A stretch of 64,000 nt of DNA from Halobacteriovoraceae bacterium (GCA_020635135.1 JACKAJ010000016.1:682001-746000), one strand, 5' to 3'. Numbered from the stretch's first letter, positions 44,765-53,910 are shown. The notes: generated by a model from the sequence alone, not told the origin. Translations and numbers: made by a program.

Positions 44765-45426
44765 TATTTGATGAACTTATTTCCGGAAAAAGTGTTCAAA
44801 ACAATCCTATTTCAGTTTTCAAATCGGACGCGAAGGGAAAGAAGTTTATCTACCTCGTTGCAGGTATTCGTGGCGATGAAGTGGAAGGGCAATACGTCCT
44901 CAAGCAGCTTCTCCTCTGGCTTTCTCAAAATCACGATATGCCCGATTATCCCGTTATTATCATTCCTAGCTTAAATATTGATGGTTATCGCAACGTAACC
45001 AAAGAGAATGCTCATGGAATAGATTTACTGCAAGATTTTCCATGCTCTGAGTTTAACACTGAAAAGAAAAAAGAGTTTGAGCCTGAATCTACATTCCTCG
45101 TTAAGCTTTTTAAAAAATACACTCCTAAAATTTTTATTAATTTTAGTTCTGGAAAGCCACCACTCATTAATCACTCTGATAACTCTAAAAATTTGGCGAG
45201 TTTTATTTCAAAACTTAACTTTTACGATATGAAAAAAATTAGCAGTGAAAAAAAATCCCACTGTCTCGCTTTACACTTAGATGAAAAATACAAAGCCCTT
45301 TATCTCAATATTCGCTGCCCGCGAATATCAGAAGACGTCTGTCTGCAAGATCTTTGGACCCATAACGACAAGGCCCTCAAAGAACTTTTCTATAGTGAGC
45401 TCATAGCGAAGACTCTCAATAGCTAA
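44761..45426 (+). CDS. degenerate M14 carboxypeptidase-like protein (zinc ligands lost)
   Basis: The 221-residue product follows the order of small M14 (MpaA/AstE-like) enzymes: LVAGIRGDEVEG (normally GxHGxE), VIIIPSLNIDGY (the NPDG strand) and IFINFSSGKPP (normally a Asp-x-His-x strand). The first-site His is Arg37, and the third-ligand His is also absent, while Glu40 stays. It therefore cannot bind zinc in the usual way. It overlaps the PTPS gene by 4 bases (ATGA), so it may be a partner or scaffold rather than a peptidase. Confidence 0.65.
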   Translation: MIFDELISGKSVQNNPISVFKSDAKGKKFIYLVAGIRGDEVEGQYVLKQLLLWLSQNHDMPDYPVIIIPSLNIDGYRNVTKENAHGIDLLQDFPCSEFNTEKKKEFEPESTFLVKLFKKYTPKIFINFSSGKPPLINHSDNSKNLASFISKLNFYDMKKISSEKKSHCLALHLDEKYKALYLNIRCPRISEDVCLQDLWTHNDKALKELFYSELIAKTLNS

Positions 45427-45447
45427 TTTAAATTATGATACTTGAAA

Positions 45448-45693
45448 TTATGATGGAGGGATCCTCATTCCCATTTTTTCCTTATTGGAGGTACCAAATT
45501 GGCACCTCCAATCATTCAATTCATCTTTACTTAATTCAAACATAAAATCAGGAGGGAATTTTTTATTATTCCTCCGTACAGCTCTTTTAAGGACTTTTGT
45601 CTCAACTCCATAGAGCTTTGCCAAATCCATATCAAGCATAACTTTCTGCCCTCGTATGGTATAAATCATTGTTTCAATAAGTCCCAAACTCAT
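45448..45693 (-). pseudogene. truncated ORF6N-domain protein
   Basis: The 81 residues match the ORF6N DNA-binding-associated domain start: MIYTIRGQKVMLDMDLAKLY, YGVETKVLKRAVRRN, KFPPDFMFELSKDEL. Full-length relatives continue after RxPPYAFTEQG with about 80 or more residues; here the frame stops right after RIPPS. The start, with AAGGA 7 bases upstream, is intact. This family occurs in phages and in toxin-antitoxin-like islands, so it is probably the remnant of a larger mobile gene. Confidence 0.75.
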
Positions 45694-45922
45694 GAGTTAT
45701 CCTTTTATAGTCCTAAAATTTTTATAACAAACGATAGTAATGATTCTATTAGAATTATTATTTTTTTTATTTACGAAATTGAGGATTCGACAGCTTTTCT
45801 TGGCAGAATGAGAAGACTATCAAAAACAATAAATATCTGAAATTACAAGCTTTTTGCCCTAAGTTCACCACTTAGGTTATCATGAAACCTAGTTTCAATT
45901 TGGGAATATTGGGAGGGTGTCT

Positions 45923-46255
45923 ATGAAAAAGCTTGTCTTTGCAATCCTATTTTTATTCACAACATCACTTTGGATTGGTCATCACGGAACGAATAACACT
46001 CCGGAGCTCGGTTCAGAAGACTCTGAACAATTAAAAAACGGAAAAAAACTTTCCGGTAATAAATCGTCAAAAGACCTTGATAGTAAAACGGCCAAGCTTG
46101 GTAAAAAATCGCGTAAACAACGAAAAGATCCCAACGCTGGATTTATCGCTGGTGCTCATGATTTCACAGAAATGAATATTGAACTCGCTGGCGAAGTCAT
46201 TGATCAAAACACGGATTTCCAACAAGAACTTGCCGACGTTCCATCAGACCTTTAA
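45923..46255 (+). CDS. small exported protein of unknown function
   Basis: The 110 residues begin at ATG 45923, with GGGAGG 7 bases upstream, and carry a signal segment (KKLVFAILFLFTTSLWIG). The mature part is highly charged and lysine-rich in its first half (SSKDLDSKTAKLGKKSRKQR), then acidic. No cysteines or domain are seen. A strong terminator follows. Confidence 0.72.
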   Translation: MKKLVFAILFLFTTSLWIGHHGTNNTPELGSEDSEQLKNGKKLSGNKSSKDLDSKTAKLGKKSRKQRKDPNAGFIAGAHDFTEMNIELAGEVIDQNTDFQQELADVPSDL

Positions 46256-46274
46256 GCACATAAACAATTTTTAT

Positions 46275-46310
46275 CTTCACAGGGAGTGAATCCCTGTGAA
46301 GTTTATTTCT
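46275..46310 (+). terminator. terminator after the small exported-protein gene
   Basis: A perfect 11-base stem (46275-46285 with 46291-46301), loop GTGAA, followed by TTTATTT, 19 bases past the stop. Confidence 0.88.
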
Positions 46311-46408
46311 AACAGTAAATTGACCAAAAAGACCTGAAAGATCTCAAAATCTCATGTTAAGATTTCCTCTGTTTTCTTTTTTTAACAACCCGATTGCGGA
46401 GGAAATTT

Positions 46409-46966
46409 ATGAAATTGTTACTCGGATTATTACTCACACTCTCGTTCAACTCGATGGCCAGCAAAAACGCCTCTGTCGCTAGTATCGACAGCCAAAAAAG
46501 TTCTTTCACTTGGACTGGTGAAAAAGTCACAGGAAAACACTACGGAAAAATTTCAACAAAAGACTCTCAACTTGTCTTTGATAGTGGAAATATTATTGGT
46601 GGAAAAATTGTTATGGATCTCGCTAGTATTACTGTTGATGATCTCGACGGAGAATGGAAAGACAAGTTTCTTACGCACATGAAAAGTGAAGACTTCTTCA
46701 ATGTTGAAAAATTTCCAGAAGCCACACTCAAAGTAAAATCGGCTAATGCTAAGGTCATAAAAGGTGATCTTACTATTAAAGGAAAAACTCACCCTGTAGA
46801 AATCCCTTACACCAAAAAAGGAAACACTTATACGGGAACTTTTAAATTTGATCGCACCAAATTCGACATGGTTTACAACTCCAAGTCCAAATTTGATATC
46901 AAAAAACTTGGCGACAAATTGGTCTATGACGACGTCAAAGTCGATTTCAATATTACTCTTAAGTAA
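46409..46966 (+). CDS. YceI-family periplasmic lipid-binding protein
   Basis: YceI proteins bind isoprenoid or fatty-acyl chains in a lipocalin-like barrel. The 185-residue product starts at ATG 46409 (GGAGG upstream) with a signal peptide (LLLGLLLTLSFNSMASKN). The core has FTWTGEKVTGKHYGKIS, GKIVMDLASITVDD, FFNVEKFPEATLKVKS, KGDLTIKGKTHPVEI and FDRTKFDMVYNS, the family order. It is a single gene with a terminator after it. Confidence 0.93.
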   Translation: MKLLLGLLLTLSFNSMASKNASVASIDSQKSSFTWTGEKVTGKHYGKISTKDSQLVFDSGNIIGGKIVMDLASITVDDLDGEWKDKFLTHMKSEDFFNVEKFPEATLKVKSANAKVIKGDLTIKGKTHPVEIPYTKKGNTYTGTFKFDRTKFDMVYNSKSKFDIKKLGDKLVYDDVKVDFNITLK

Positions 46967-46978
46967 TAGAATTATGGA

Positions 46979-47008
46979 GCCTTCGGGTCATCCCCGAAGG
47001 CGTTCTTG
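46979..47008 (+). terminator. terminator after the YceI gene
   Basis: A 9-base stem (GCCTTCGGG with CCCGAAGGC) with a 5-base loop is followed by GTTCTT, a modest T tract. Confidence 0.6.
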
Positions 47009-47061
47009 AGTATTCCCCTCCCCTAATCACATCTTCTTCAAATTCTTCCGAATAGAAACTG

Positions 47062-48267
47062 ATGAATTTATTTTTATTAACGCTTTTTTTATTTTCTTTT
47101 CAAATATTTGCGGAGACTGATCTCCAAGAACAACTTGCCAAGCACGATCTTAAAAAATTCTTAGAGAGTAATTTTCTAGATGACCAAAAAATAGATCCAA
47201 ATACTAAAATGATAAATTGTGCTTCAACTGAGCCAAGAAATGAATCGGAAATTATTTGCCTTGATGCAGGAGTTGATATTGATCCTGAAAATTATTCAAT
47301 ATTCCAAATGCATTACGGCGACGCTCAAGACCTCCCCTCTGCTATAAAGTACGCATTGCCAGGGGATCTTTTTGATTATTCACCTCAAGGCTTTTCTCTC
47401 GTCATCGCCGTACCTAATGACGATAAACTGATGGGTCTTTGGGGAGTGATGTTTGATAAAGATGGTGATGATTACGGAGAAACATCAGGGCTTTCAATTC
47501 AACTAAAGAAAACTTTTAAAAATGATATGACATTTACTTTGGAAGGATCTACTCAGCTTTATACACTTAAGACAGGAGTCCATAATCATATCTCTCGAAA
47601 AAAGAAAAACGGGAAATATGATATCGACAACGTCTATGAACAACTTTTTACGAATGAGAATATAATTAAACTTGTTGTGGATAATATCCAACAGGGAAAT
47701 GCTCTTTACTATAAAGTTGGTCTAGGGTGGATCAATCTCGATAGCAAACACTGGAAAAGCCCTTTTTTGGCAAGTGGGCAGCAAAAGAGGTGGCACAACT
47801 TGATCGACAGTTACAATTTTGACTACAAATACGACACTAAGAAAGTTCAAAATGGATTGAATGTTGAAGCTTTTATTGGTTTACAAAAAAATCTCGTCAA
47901 TCCTAGTTCGACATGTCGACTTCGCGTGTATGGTGAGATGGGAGGTGTACTCAATGATGTCGATGCTTCAAGTTTTAAGACGGAAATTGGGAGTACTTTT
48001 TATATAGAAGCAATCCCGCAAACTCTCTCTTATAAAATGGGGCTTTCAGGGGAAGCTCTCGTTCATGAAACGGGCGTTCAAAGTAAGCTCATGGGAACTG
48101 TTGGCATTCAACACAAAAATAAAGTTTTAGAACTCGAATATAATCAGAAATTTGGCAAACTCCAAAACCATGTCAATTATAATCGAGTCAACCGAGTGAC
48201 AGGGAACATCGATCCTATAATGACAGTCAGGATGCGCTTTTATTTTGGTCAGTGGAAACCCCAATAA
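47062..48267 (+). CDS. exported protein, probable outer-membrane barrel
   Basis: The 401-residue product has a signal peptide (LFLLTLFLFSFQIFAE). Most of the mature part alternates polar and apolar residues in 8-12 residue strands (GLSIQLKKTFKNDMTFTLEG, QSKLMGTVGIQHKNKVLELE), and the chain closes with the aromatic strand MTVRMRFYFGQW, a usual barrel end. GLWGVMFDKDGDDYGETSG slightly recalls LpxR-type deacylases, but not enough to name it. No active-site motif is assigned. Confidence 0.7.
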   Translation: MNLFLLTLFLFSFQIFAETDLQEQLAKHDLKKFLESNFLDDQKIDPNTKMINCASTEPRNESEIICLDAGVDIDPENYSIFQMHYGDAQDLPSAIKYALPGDLFDYSPQGFSLVIAVPNDDKLMGLWGVMFDKDGDDYGETSGLSIQLKKTFKNDMTFTLEGSTQLYTLKTGVHNHISRKKKNGKYDIDNVYEQLFTNENIIKLVVDNIQQGNALYYKVGLGWINLDSKHWKSPFLASGQQKRWHNLIDSYNFDYKYDTKKVQNGLNVEAFIGLQKNLVNPSSTCRLRVYGEMGGVLNDVDASSFKTEIGSTFYIEAIPQTLSYKMGLSGEALVHETGVQSKLMGTVGIQHKNKVLELEYNQKFGKLQNHVNYNRVNRVTGNIDPIMTVRMRFYFGQWKPQ

Positions 48268-48276
48268 CAAAAATGA

Positions 48277-48346
48277 CGACTGAGGCGTGCTCTTAGCAAG
48301 TCGCAAGGAGGAGTTTTCGTTCACGACGAAGAAGACGGAGTATTTA
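48277..48346. repeat. second copy of the structured intergenic repeat
   Basis: Starting with GAGGCGTGCT, then AGTCGCAAGGAG and ACGACGAAGA, then GAGTATTT, this stretch follows the order of the element at 34170-34237 (GAGGCGTACT, ACGTCGCAGGAAG, ACGACGACGATG, GGTATTT). It fills the gap between two convergent genes. The match is by eye and moderate. Confidence 0.55.
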
Positions 48347-48358
48347 TGAGCGACTTCC

Positions 48359-49222
48359 CTAGGCTTTGTCGAATTTGATAACCTCAACGGGACAAGCTTC
48401 CGCAGCTTCTTGAATCTTCAAACCATTATCTAGGGGAGCATTCGGCCTGATAATACAAGTATCCGCTTGCACGTCAAAGACTTCGGGATAGATATCTTCA
48501 CAGGCATTGCAGACAATGCAACCTGGGGCAATCCAAACTTTTGAAACAGCAAAGTTTTCAGCAGGAGCACCTCCGGCTGCAGCACCCGCTGCACCTCCGC
48601 CTCCTCCCATATTTTGAAAATAAGCTTCAAAAGCTGGGTTAGTGGCAATCGCTAACTGTGCTCCTTTTCCAGGAACAGTATCAGCGATAAAACTTCTCGT
48701 AGGAATATCGATTGGCGGCTTAGAAACGGCTGCTTCATAACTTTTCCCCATAGACTCGACTGTCTCACTGGCCTCTTCAATGAGTTTTTTAAATTTTGCT
48801 CCAGCATATTCAAATTGGAAATCAATCCCCTCTTTACTGGAAGCCAATTCTACTTGAACGCGCGATTTTTCTAAACCTTGAGCACTTAAAAGTTCAAGAT
48901 ACTCAGGCCCCATATCCACTTCTGTGGCAAAAGAATCATCTTGAGTATCAATAGCCCGAGAAATATCGAGTTGAGTAGGTTTGCCATGAGGATTGAAAAG
49001 TTTTACGCGAACGCGATCAATTTTTGCAGGATCTTTAGCCGAATTCCATTTAAGAGCGAAAGCAAACCCATTGGTGTGCTTAGAAGATTTCAAAACGATA
49101 AGCTTAGCCTTTCCAAAAAATGTTTCAAAAATTCCAAAACCTAAGCTCAACAAACCTAGTCCGATAACCAGACCAATAACAGCTCCACTTGCAATGCCGA
49201 GGGCGATAAAACTTGTGCTCAC
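48359..49222 (-). CDS. membrane-anchored ferredoxin with a glycine/alanine linker
   Basis: The 287-residue protein, starting at GTG with AAAGGAG upstream, has an N-terminal membrane segment (IASGAVIGLVIGLGLLSLGF), a beta-rich domain of about 150 residues, a Gly/Ala linker (GGGGGAAGAAAGGAP) and a C-terminal ferredoxin. The cluster cysteines are in APGCIVCNACEDIYPEVF (near 231, 234 and 237) and EAACPVEVIKF-like EACPVE (near 278), typical of one 4Fe-4S or 3Fe-4S cluster. The architecture is unusual. It may pass electrons from a membrane complex; the partner is unknown. Confidence 0.85.
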   Translation of the reverse strand: MSTSFIALGIASGAVIGLVIGLGLLSLGFGIFETFFGKAKLIVLKSSKHTNGFAFALKWNSAKDPAKIDRVRVKLFNPHGKPTQLDISRAIDTQDDSFATEVDMGPEYLELLSAQGLEKSRVQVELASSKEGIDFQFEYAGAKFKKLIEEASETVESMGKSYEAAVSKPPIDIPTRSFIADTVPGKGAQLAIATNPAFEAYFQNMGGGGGAAGAAAGGAPAENFAVSKVWIAPGCIVCNACEDIYPEVFDVQADTCIIRPNAPLDNGLKIQEAAEACPVEVIKFDKA

Positions 49223-49282
49223 CAGTGATCTCCTTTGGGGACAAAATCAGTGATTTTCATTATAGTAGAAAAAGTGCATAAA

Positions 49283-50047
49283 ATGAACGTCTTAACACTT
49301 ATTGTTCAAATCTTTTTGACCGTCTGGGCTTTTTTAGTCAGCCTTATTGCTTTTTTCACACTCTTGATCCCAACCATTCCGTTCGTCCTGCTCCCTAAGG
49401 CTCGACGCCTTAAAGTCGTTGGCCCCTTTTGGCGCCTCTTTGCGAAAATAATCATCCGCGTAGGGCTTGGGGCCCACATCTATCTCGAGGATCATCGCTC
49501 CGAAAAGATGAAAAAATACCCTCATGGGCTTTATATTTGTAACCATCAAAGCCTGATCGATGTTCTCCTCAATATGTCTGTCTATACAATTCCCCCTATC
49601 ATGAAAAAACAAGTTCTCTACATCCCTCTATTCGGACTTTTAGGTTATGCCTCAGGCGCCATCCCTGTTGATCGCTCTAGTCGCAAATCGCGTAAAAAAA
49701 TTCTTCGCCAAGCTGTTGATCACCTCAAAAAAGGGATTGCCCTTTTTGTGTATCCTGAAGGGACGAGAAACAGAGAAAAAGATGGCCCGAAAGAGTTAGC
49801 GAAAATCAAACCCGCTCTTCTCAAAGTTGCTTATGAAAATAATTACCCTACGGTTATTGCCTCTGCTTACCGTGCAAAAAATAGCCTGACCTCTCAAGGT
49901 CTAGTGAATTGGGGCAATACCATGGGACTCAAAGTACAACATGAAATCACGCCTAGAGACTTTGCCACTTCCCAGGAGTTTGTTGAATACTGTTGGCAAC
50001 AAGTTCACCGTGGTTATCACGAGCTAGAAGAAATAATTAAAAATTAA
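49283..50047 (+). CDS. plsC: 1-acyl-glycerol-3-phosphate acyltransferase
   Basis: PlsC adds the second acyl chain to make phosphatidic acid. The 254-residue protein has a membrane segment (FLVSLIAFFTLLIPTIPFVL) and the acyltransferase motifs: NHQSLIDVL (NHX4D), GAIPVDRSSRK and FVYPEGTRNREKDG. ATG 49283 is used; a longer frame to TTG 49235 adds 16 doubtful residues. Neither has a clear ribosome site. It overlaps truB by 11 bases, convergent. Confidence 0.92.
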   Translation: MNVLTLIVQIFLTVWAFLVSLIAFFTLLIPTIPFVLLPKARRLKVVGPFWRLFAKIIIRVGLGAHIYLEDHRSEKMKKYPHGLYICNHQSLIDVLLNMSVYTIPPIMKKQVLYIPLFGLLGYASGAIPVDRSSRKSRKKILRQAVDHLKKGIALFVYPEGTRNREKDGPKELAKIKPALLKVAYENNYPTVIASAYRAKNSLTSQGLVNWGNTMGLKVQHEITPRDFATSQEFVEYCWQQVHRGYHELEEIIKN

Positions 50048-50948
50048 TAACAGGACAGAGCTGTGAATCTTTCACTTGAAGAAGTGAATGGATTTGTTTC
50101 CCCTCATCGTGAGACCACAGAAACGAAAGCGATTCGAGACTCTCTCTCGAGCGAAGAGTTCCGCCATTTTTTAGTTTTTGAATTTCGATAGCATCAAATG
50201 TTTGTGCAGGATAAGGAAGTAATCTAAGAAAATCCAAACAATAAGGTTTTATATTAATCGGAATTTCTCGAACCGGCCACTGGTCTTGCTTCATAGACTG
50301 CTCAATCGACACCGAGCCAATTTTTTCTCGGATTAAATTTTGAAGAGTGCCAAGCGTTCCTAAATACTGAGCACATTCAAGAAATAGCGAGCGAATGTAT
50401 GTCCCTGAACTGACTTCAAAACGAATATCCAGATAAGGAAATTCATAACGAGTCACTTCGATCTTATGAATTTCTCTTCTCTTTTTTTCTTTCTTTATAT
50501 CTTGCCCCTCTCTCGCCCACTCATAGAGTTTTCTTCCTTCAAATTTCGCTGCTGAATATTTATGAGGCTCTTGCCAATAAACTCCTAAGAATTGTTTACG
50601 AAGCATTTCTTCTATAAACTCCTTAGGAAAATGAGCTATCTTTTCATTCAAATATGGGGTCTCATCACGTTTTGAAATTTCTGAGGTAAGATCTCCGGTC
50701 TCTGTGAAGACTCCAAGAATCCCTTTTGCCAGATAAGTTTTAGGAAGTTCATCGTGAACAAAATTATTCAACCTAGTCGCGCGATTAAAAGCGATTAAAA
50801 GCACCCCTTCAGCGAAAGGATCAAGTGTTCCAAAATGCCCAATTTTTTTAAAGGGAATCCCTATATTTCTTTTGAAATAGCGAATGACATCATAGGAGGT
50901 CATTCCAGCAGGTTTATAAACATTCAAAATAAAGTTATCTTGATTCAT
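50037..50948 (-). CDS. truB: tRNA pseudouridine-55 synthase
   Basis: TruB makes pseudouridine 55 in the T loop. The 303 residues show KPAGMTSYDVIRYFKR, the catalytic Asp in GHFGTLDPFAEGVL and SSGTYIRSLFLECAQYLG. It overlaps rbfA by 4 bases (ATGA) and closes the rimP-nusA-infB-rbfA-truB unit. Confidence 0.96.
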   Translation of the reverse strand: MNQDNFILNVYKPAGMTSYDVIRYFKRNIGIPFKKIGHFGTLDPFAEGVLLIAFNRATRLNNFVHDELPKTYLAKGILGVFTETGDLTSEISKRDETPYLNEKIAHFPKEFIEEMLRKQFLGVYWQEPHKYSAAKFEGRKLYEWAREGQDIKKEKKRREIHKIEVTRYEFPYLDIRFEVSSGTYIRSLFLECAQYLGTLGTLQNLIREKIGSVSIEQSMKQDQWPVREIPINIKPYCLDFLRLLPYPAQTFDAIEIQKLKNGGTLRSRESLESLSFLWSHDEGKQIHSLLQVKDSQLCPVINF

Positions 50949-51283
50949 TCTTTGAGGAGGTTTTCAATTTTCTGTGTATCCTCATCTTGAGAATTATACA
51001 CAAAATGAAGTTCTGGAGTGTGTCGTAGTTTTAAAATTTGTGAAAGCTTACTTCGAAGTCTTCCGGCCATTCCTTCAATGGCTACCTGGGAATCCCCTTT
51101 CGTTTCAAAATCAAAACAATTCCAATAAATTTTAGCCACAGAATTGTCTTTATTAAGCTCCACATGAGTGAGTGAAACAAACTTTGTACGTGGATCTGAG
51201 ATTTGCGTTCTCAAAATATTATTGAGCTCATTGAGAATTCGCTCTTGGTATTTCACTTTAGAAAAACCAGTCGGTCTCGTCAC
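50945..51283 (-). CDS. rbfA: ribosome-binding factor A
   Basis: RbfA helps mature the 30S subunit. The 112 residues match the family: RILNELNNILRTQISDPR, VSLTHVELNKDNSVAKIYW and LRHTPELHFVYNSQDEDT. The GTG start overlaps the infB stop (GTGA), and the end overlaps truB, so translation is coupled along the operon. Confidence 0.95.
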   Translation of the reverse strand: MTRPTGFSKVKYQERILNELNNILRTQISDPRTKFVSLTHVELNKDNSVAKIYWNCFDFETKGDSQVAIEGMAGRLRSKLSQILKLRHTPELHFVYNSQDEDTQKIENLLKE

Positions 51284-53874
51284 CGCAGAGCTCCCTCTGA
51301 AACAGCCCCTAAAGTTCTTTTCTTTTCTTCAAAGGTATAAGCTTCAAAAATATCATCAACTTTGATGTCATTATAATCTTCGAGCGCAACCCCACATTCA
51401 TAGCCATTTTTGACTTCTTTAACATCGTCTTTAAAACGTTTCAGTGAAGATAATTTCCCATCGAAAATAATTTTCCCATCGCGGAGTAATCTAATATTAC
51501 AACCTCTTTCAATTTTTCCATCGATGACAGAACTCCCTGCAATAACACCAATTTTAGGAATATTAAAAGTATCTTTGACTTGAGCGCGACCAATATATTT
51601 TTCAACTTTTTCAGGCTCAAGCATCCCTTCAAGCGCTAATTTAATCTCATCGATAAGTTCATAGATGATCGAGTATGTTTTAACATCGACACCTTTTTCT
51701 TCAGCGAGACGACGAGCACTTGTTACTGGGCGCATGTTAAATCCAATAATATAACCAGCGACTGAACTTGCCAAATGAACATCATTATCAGTAATAGCGC
51801 CAACTCCACCTCCAATGACTTCCACTCCAACTTCATCATTTCCTAAACTTTCTAGAGAATTCTGAATGGCTTCAAAAGAACCTTGAACATCTGCTCTGAT
51901 AACAAGTTTAAGAACTTTTTTCTCACCTTCAGCAGTTTCGGTAGCAAAGAAGTCTTCAAGACTAAGTTTTTTCTTAGAAGCTTGAGCAATAGCTTTTCTT
52001 TCTTCCTCTCTTGCCTCTACTATTTTCTTAGCTTCTCTTTCATTCTTAACTACGTTGAGAATATCTCCCGGATTAGGGACTGAACTTAATCCTAAAATCT
52101 GTACTGGCATTGAAGGTCCTGCAGATTTAAGCATGTTTCCAGTGTGGTCCATTAAGCTTCGAGCCCGCCCAAAATGTTCACCAACAACAATAGAATCTCC
52201 CTTGTTCAGAGTTCCTTTTTGAATAAGAACCGTACAAACTGGACCTCTCCCCGTTTCGACTTTTGATTCGATAATAACACCTTCTGCAGCTCCCTTGGGA
52301 GTTTCACGCAAATCCATAATTTCAGCTTGGAGTTGAACTGACTCTAAGAGATTGTCGATCCCATCTCCTTTCAAAGCAGAGATTTCTACAAATTGAGTAT
52401 CCCCACCCCATTCTTCAGGCGTAATACTAAATTCCATCAGGTCTTGCTTGATGCGATCTGGATTGGCTCCTTCTTTATCCATTTTGTTAACAGCAACAAT
52501 CACAGGTTTTTTAGAATTTTGAATAAACCGAATTGATTCTTTAGTCTGAGGCATGACCCCGTCATCAGCTGCAACCACGAGAATCACAATATCAGTAACA
52601 TCCGCACCTCTTTGTCTCATTGAGGCAAAGGCTGCGTGACCTGGAGTATCGAGGAAAGTAAGAGTACTGCCTTTAACTTTTACTGAATAAGCTCCAATGT
52701 GTTGAGTAATCCCCCCAGCTTCTCCGGCAGCAACTTTTTCTTTTCTAATATAATCGAGAAGTGTTGTTTTTCCGTGATCGACATGTCCCATCACCGTAAT
52801 AATCGGATTTCTCAATGGCAAATCTGATTTATCGACCTTTGCTTGAACATCTTCGATGAGTTCTTTCTCGTCAAAAGCAATGTTTTCTACTCGATAATTA
52901 TAAAGCTCGGCAATTTCACTTGCTAATTGCTCTCCAATATAATCATCTTCATCCACTAACAAATTCAGTTCTAAACATTTATTGGCAAAACTTTTAAACT
53001 TTTGGCTCAATTGCTGAGAAAGATCTTTAGCGACTACATAATCATGAATTCTCACAACGCGCTTTGAATCTTTAACTTCTGTTATTTTTGTTTCTTTTGT
53101 TTCACCAGTATAAATTTTCTTGCGACGAGCAGGAACGTAAACAGCATTCCCAACAACCGAAGTCGCTAGTTTCATTTCTTCTTCAGCTCTTAGGATACTT
53201 AAGTCCTTAGATTTCTCCCCTACACCTTTTTTGGTAACGATCGCAGCAAGATCTCCAAGTCGTTTTTTAGAGCTTCCTTTTTTGTCATCAGAATCCCCAT
53301 CTTCAGTAGGTTCTTCAAAATCCTCTTGGTCTTCATCACTTCTATCACTAGCTTTTTCCTCAGGAACAAAGACAGGAGTAAAAGTGTGCATTTTTTCTTT
53401 ATAGACACTCGCTCCTTCACCTTCACCTCTTTCTTCAGCTTTTTGCTCCTGAATTGCAGCTTCTTCTCTCGCTTTCTTCTCTTCAAATGCTGCTTTTTTA
53501 TCGGCTTTCTTTTTGACAACTTTTTTCTTTTTGACTGTAATGACTTTTTTAGTTTTTTTCGCTTTGGGCTTTTCTCCCTCCGCAGCCTTCACTCCTTCTT
53601 CCGTTTCGGCTCCAGTGCTTGCCTCAGCTTTTGCTGCAGTCGTTTTCTTTTTGACAGTTTTCTTTTTCTTAACAACCTTTTTCTTTTTGGATGCTTTAGC
53701 AGCTTTGGCATCTTCATTCTTTTTTTCAAATGAAGATAAAATTTTTGTCACATCTTCATCCGAAAGACTAACCATGTGATTTCTCACACTGTATCCCATG
53801 TCCCTTAACTGCTCGACAAGTTGAACCGACCCGATATCAAGTTCTTTTGCGAGTTCAAAAACTTTTTTAGCCAT
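51280..53874 (-). CDS. infB: translation initiation factor IF-2
   Basis: IF-2 brings initiator tRNA to the ribosome using GTP. The 864-residue protein begins with the IF2-N module (VFELAKELDIGSVQLVEQLR), then a long Lys/Ala/Glu linker, and a GTPase domain with GHVDHGKTTLLDYIR, DTPGHAAFASMR and VNKMDKEG near 365-470. Domains II to IV follow, including VQGSFEAIQNSLESLG and the C-terminal tRNA-binding domain. The linker is low-complexity and lysine-rich (KKKKVVKKKKTVKKK). AGGAG precedes the ATG. Confidence 0.98.
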   Translation of the reverse strand: MAKKVFELAKELDIGSVQLVEQLRDMGYSVRNHMVSLSDEDVTKILSSFEKKNEDAKAAKASKKKKVVKKKKTVKKKTTAAKAEASTGAETEEGVKAAEGEKPKAKKTKKVITVKKKKVVKKKADKKAAFEEKKAREEAAIQEQKAEERGEGEGASVYKEKMHTFTPVFVPEEKASDRSDEDQEDFEEPTEDGDSDDKKGSSKKRLGDLAAIVTKKGVGEKSKDLSILRAEEEMKLATSVVGNAVYVPARRKKIYTGETKETKITEVKDSKRVVRIHDYVVAKDLSQQLSQKFKSFANKCLELNLLVDEDDYIGEQLASEIAELYNYRVENIAFDEKELIEDVQAKVDKSDLPLRNPIITVMGHVDHGKTTLLDYIRKEKVAAGEAGGITQHIGAYSVKVKGSTLTFLDTPGHAAFASMRQRGADVTDIVILVVAADDGVMPQTKESIRFIQNSKKPVIVAVNKMDKEGANPDRIKQDLMEFSITPEEWGGDTQFVEISALKGDGIDNLLESVQLQAEIMDLRETPKGAAEGVIIESKVETGRGPVCTVLIQKGTLNKGDSIVVGEHFGRARSLMDHTGNMLKSAGPSMPVQILGLSSVPNPGDILNVVKNEREAKKIVEAREEERKAIAQASKKKLSLEDFFATETAEGEKKVLKLVIRADVQGSFEAIQNSLESLGNDEVGVEVIGGGVGAITDNDVHLASSVAGYIIGFNMRPVTSARRLAEEKGVDVKTYSIIYELIDEIKLALEGMLEPEKVEKYIGRAQVKDTFNIPKIGVIAGSSVIDGKIERGCNIRLLRDGKIIFDGKLSSLKRFKDDVKEVKNGYECGVALEDYNDIKVDDIFEAYTFEEKKRTLGAVSEGALR

Positions 53875-53910
53875 ATTGGCTCCTCTTCATTTTTTTTAGA
53901 TCAAGCTTAA

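Noticed and set aside
47062..48267. LpxR-type lipid A deacylase
   Set aside because: Only one short phrase is similar and the catalytic residues could not be placed.
53220..53779. Long open frames on both strands across the IF-2 linker
   Set aside because: They are shadows of the low-complexity lysine-rich linker of infB.
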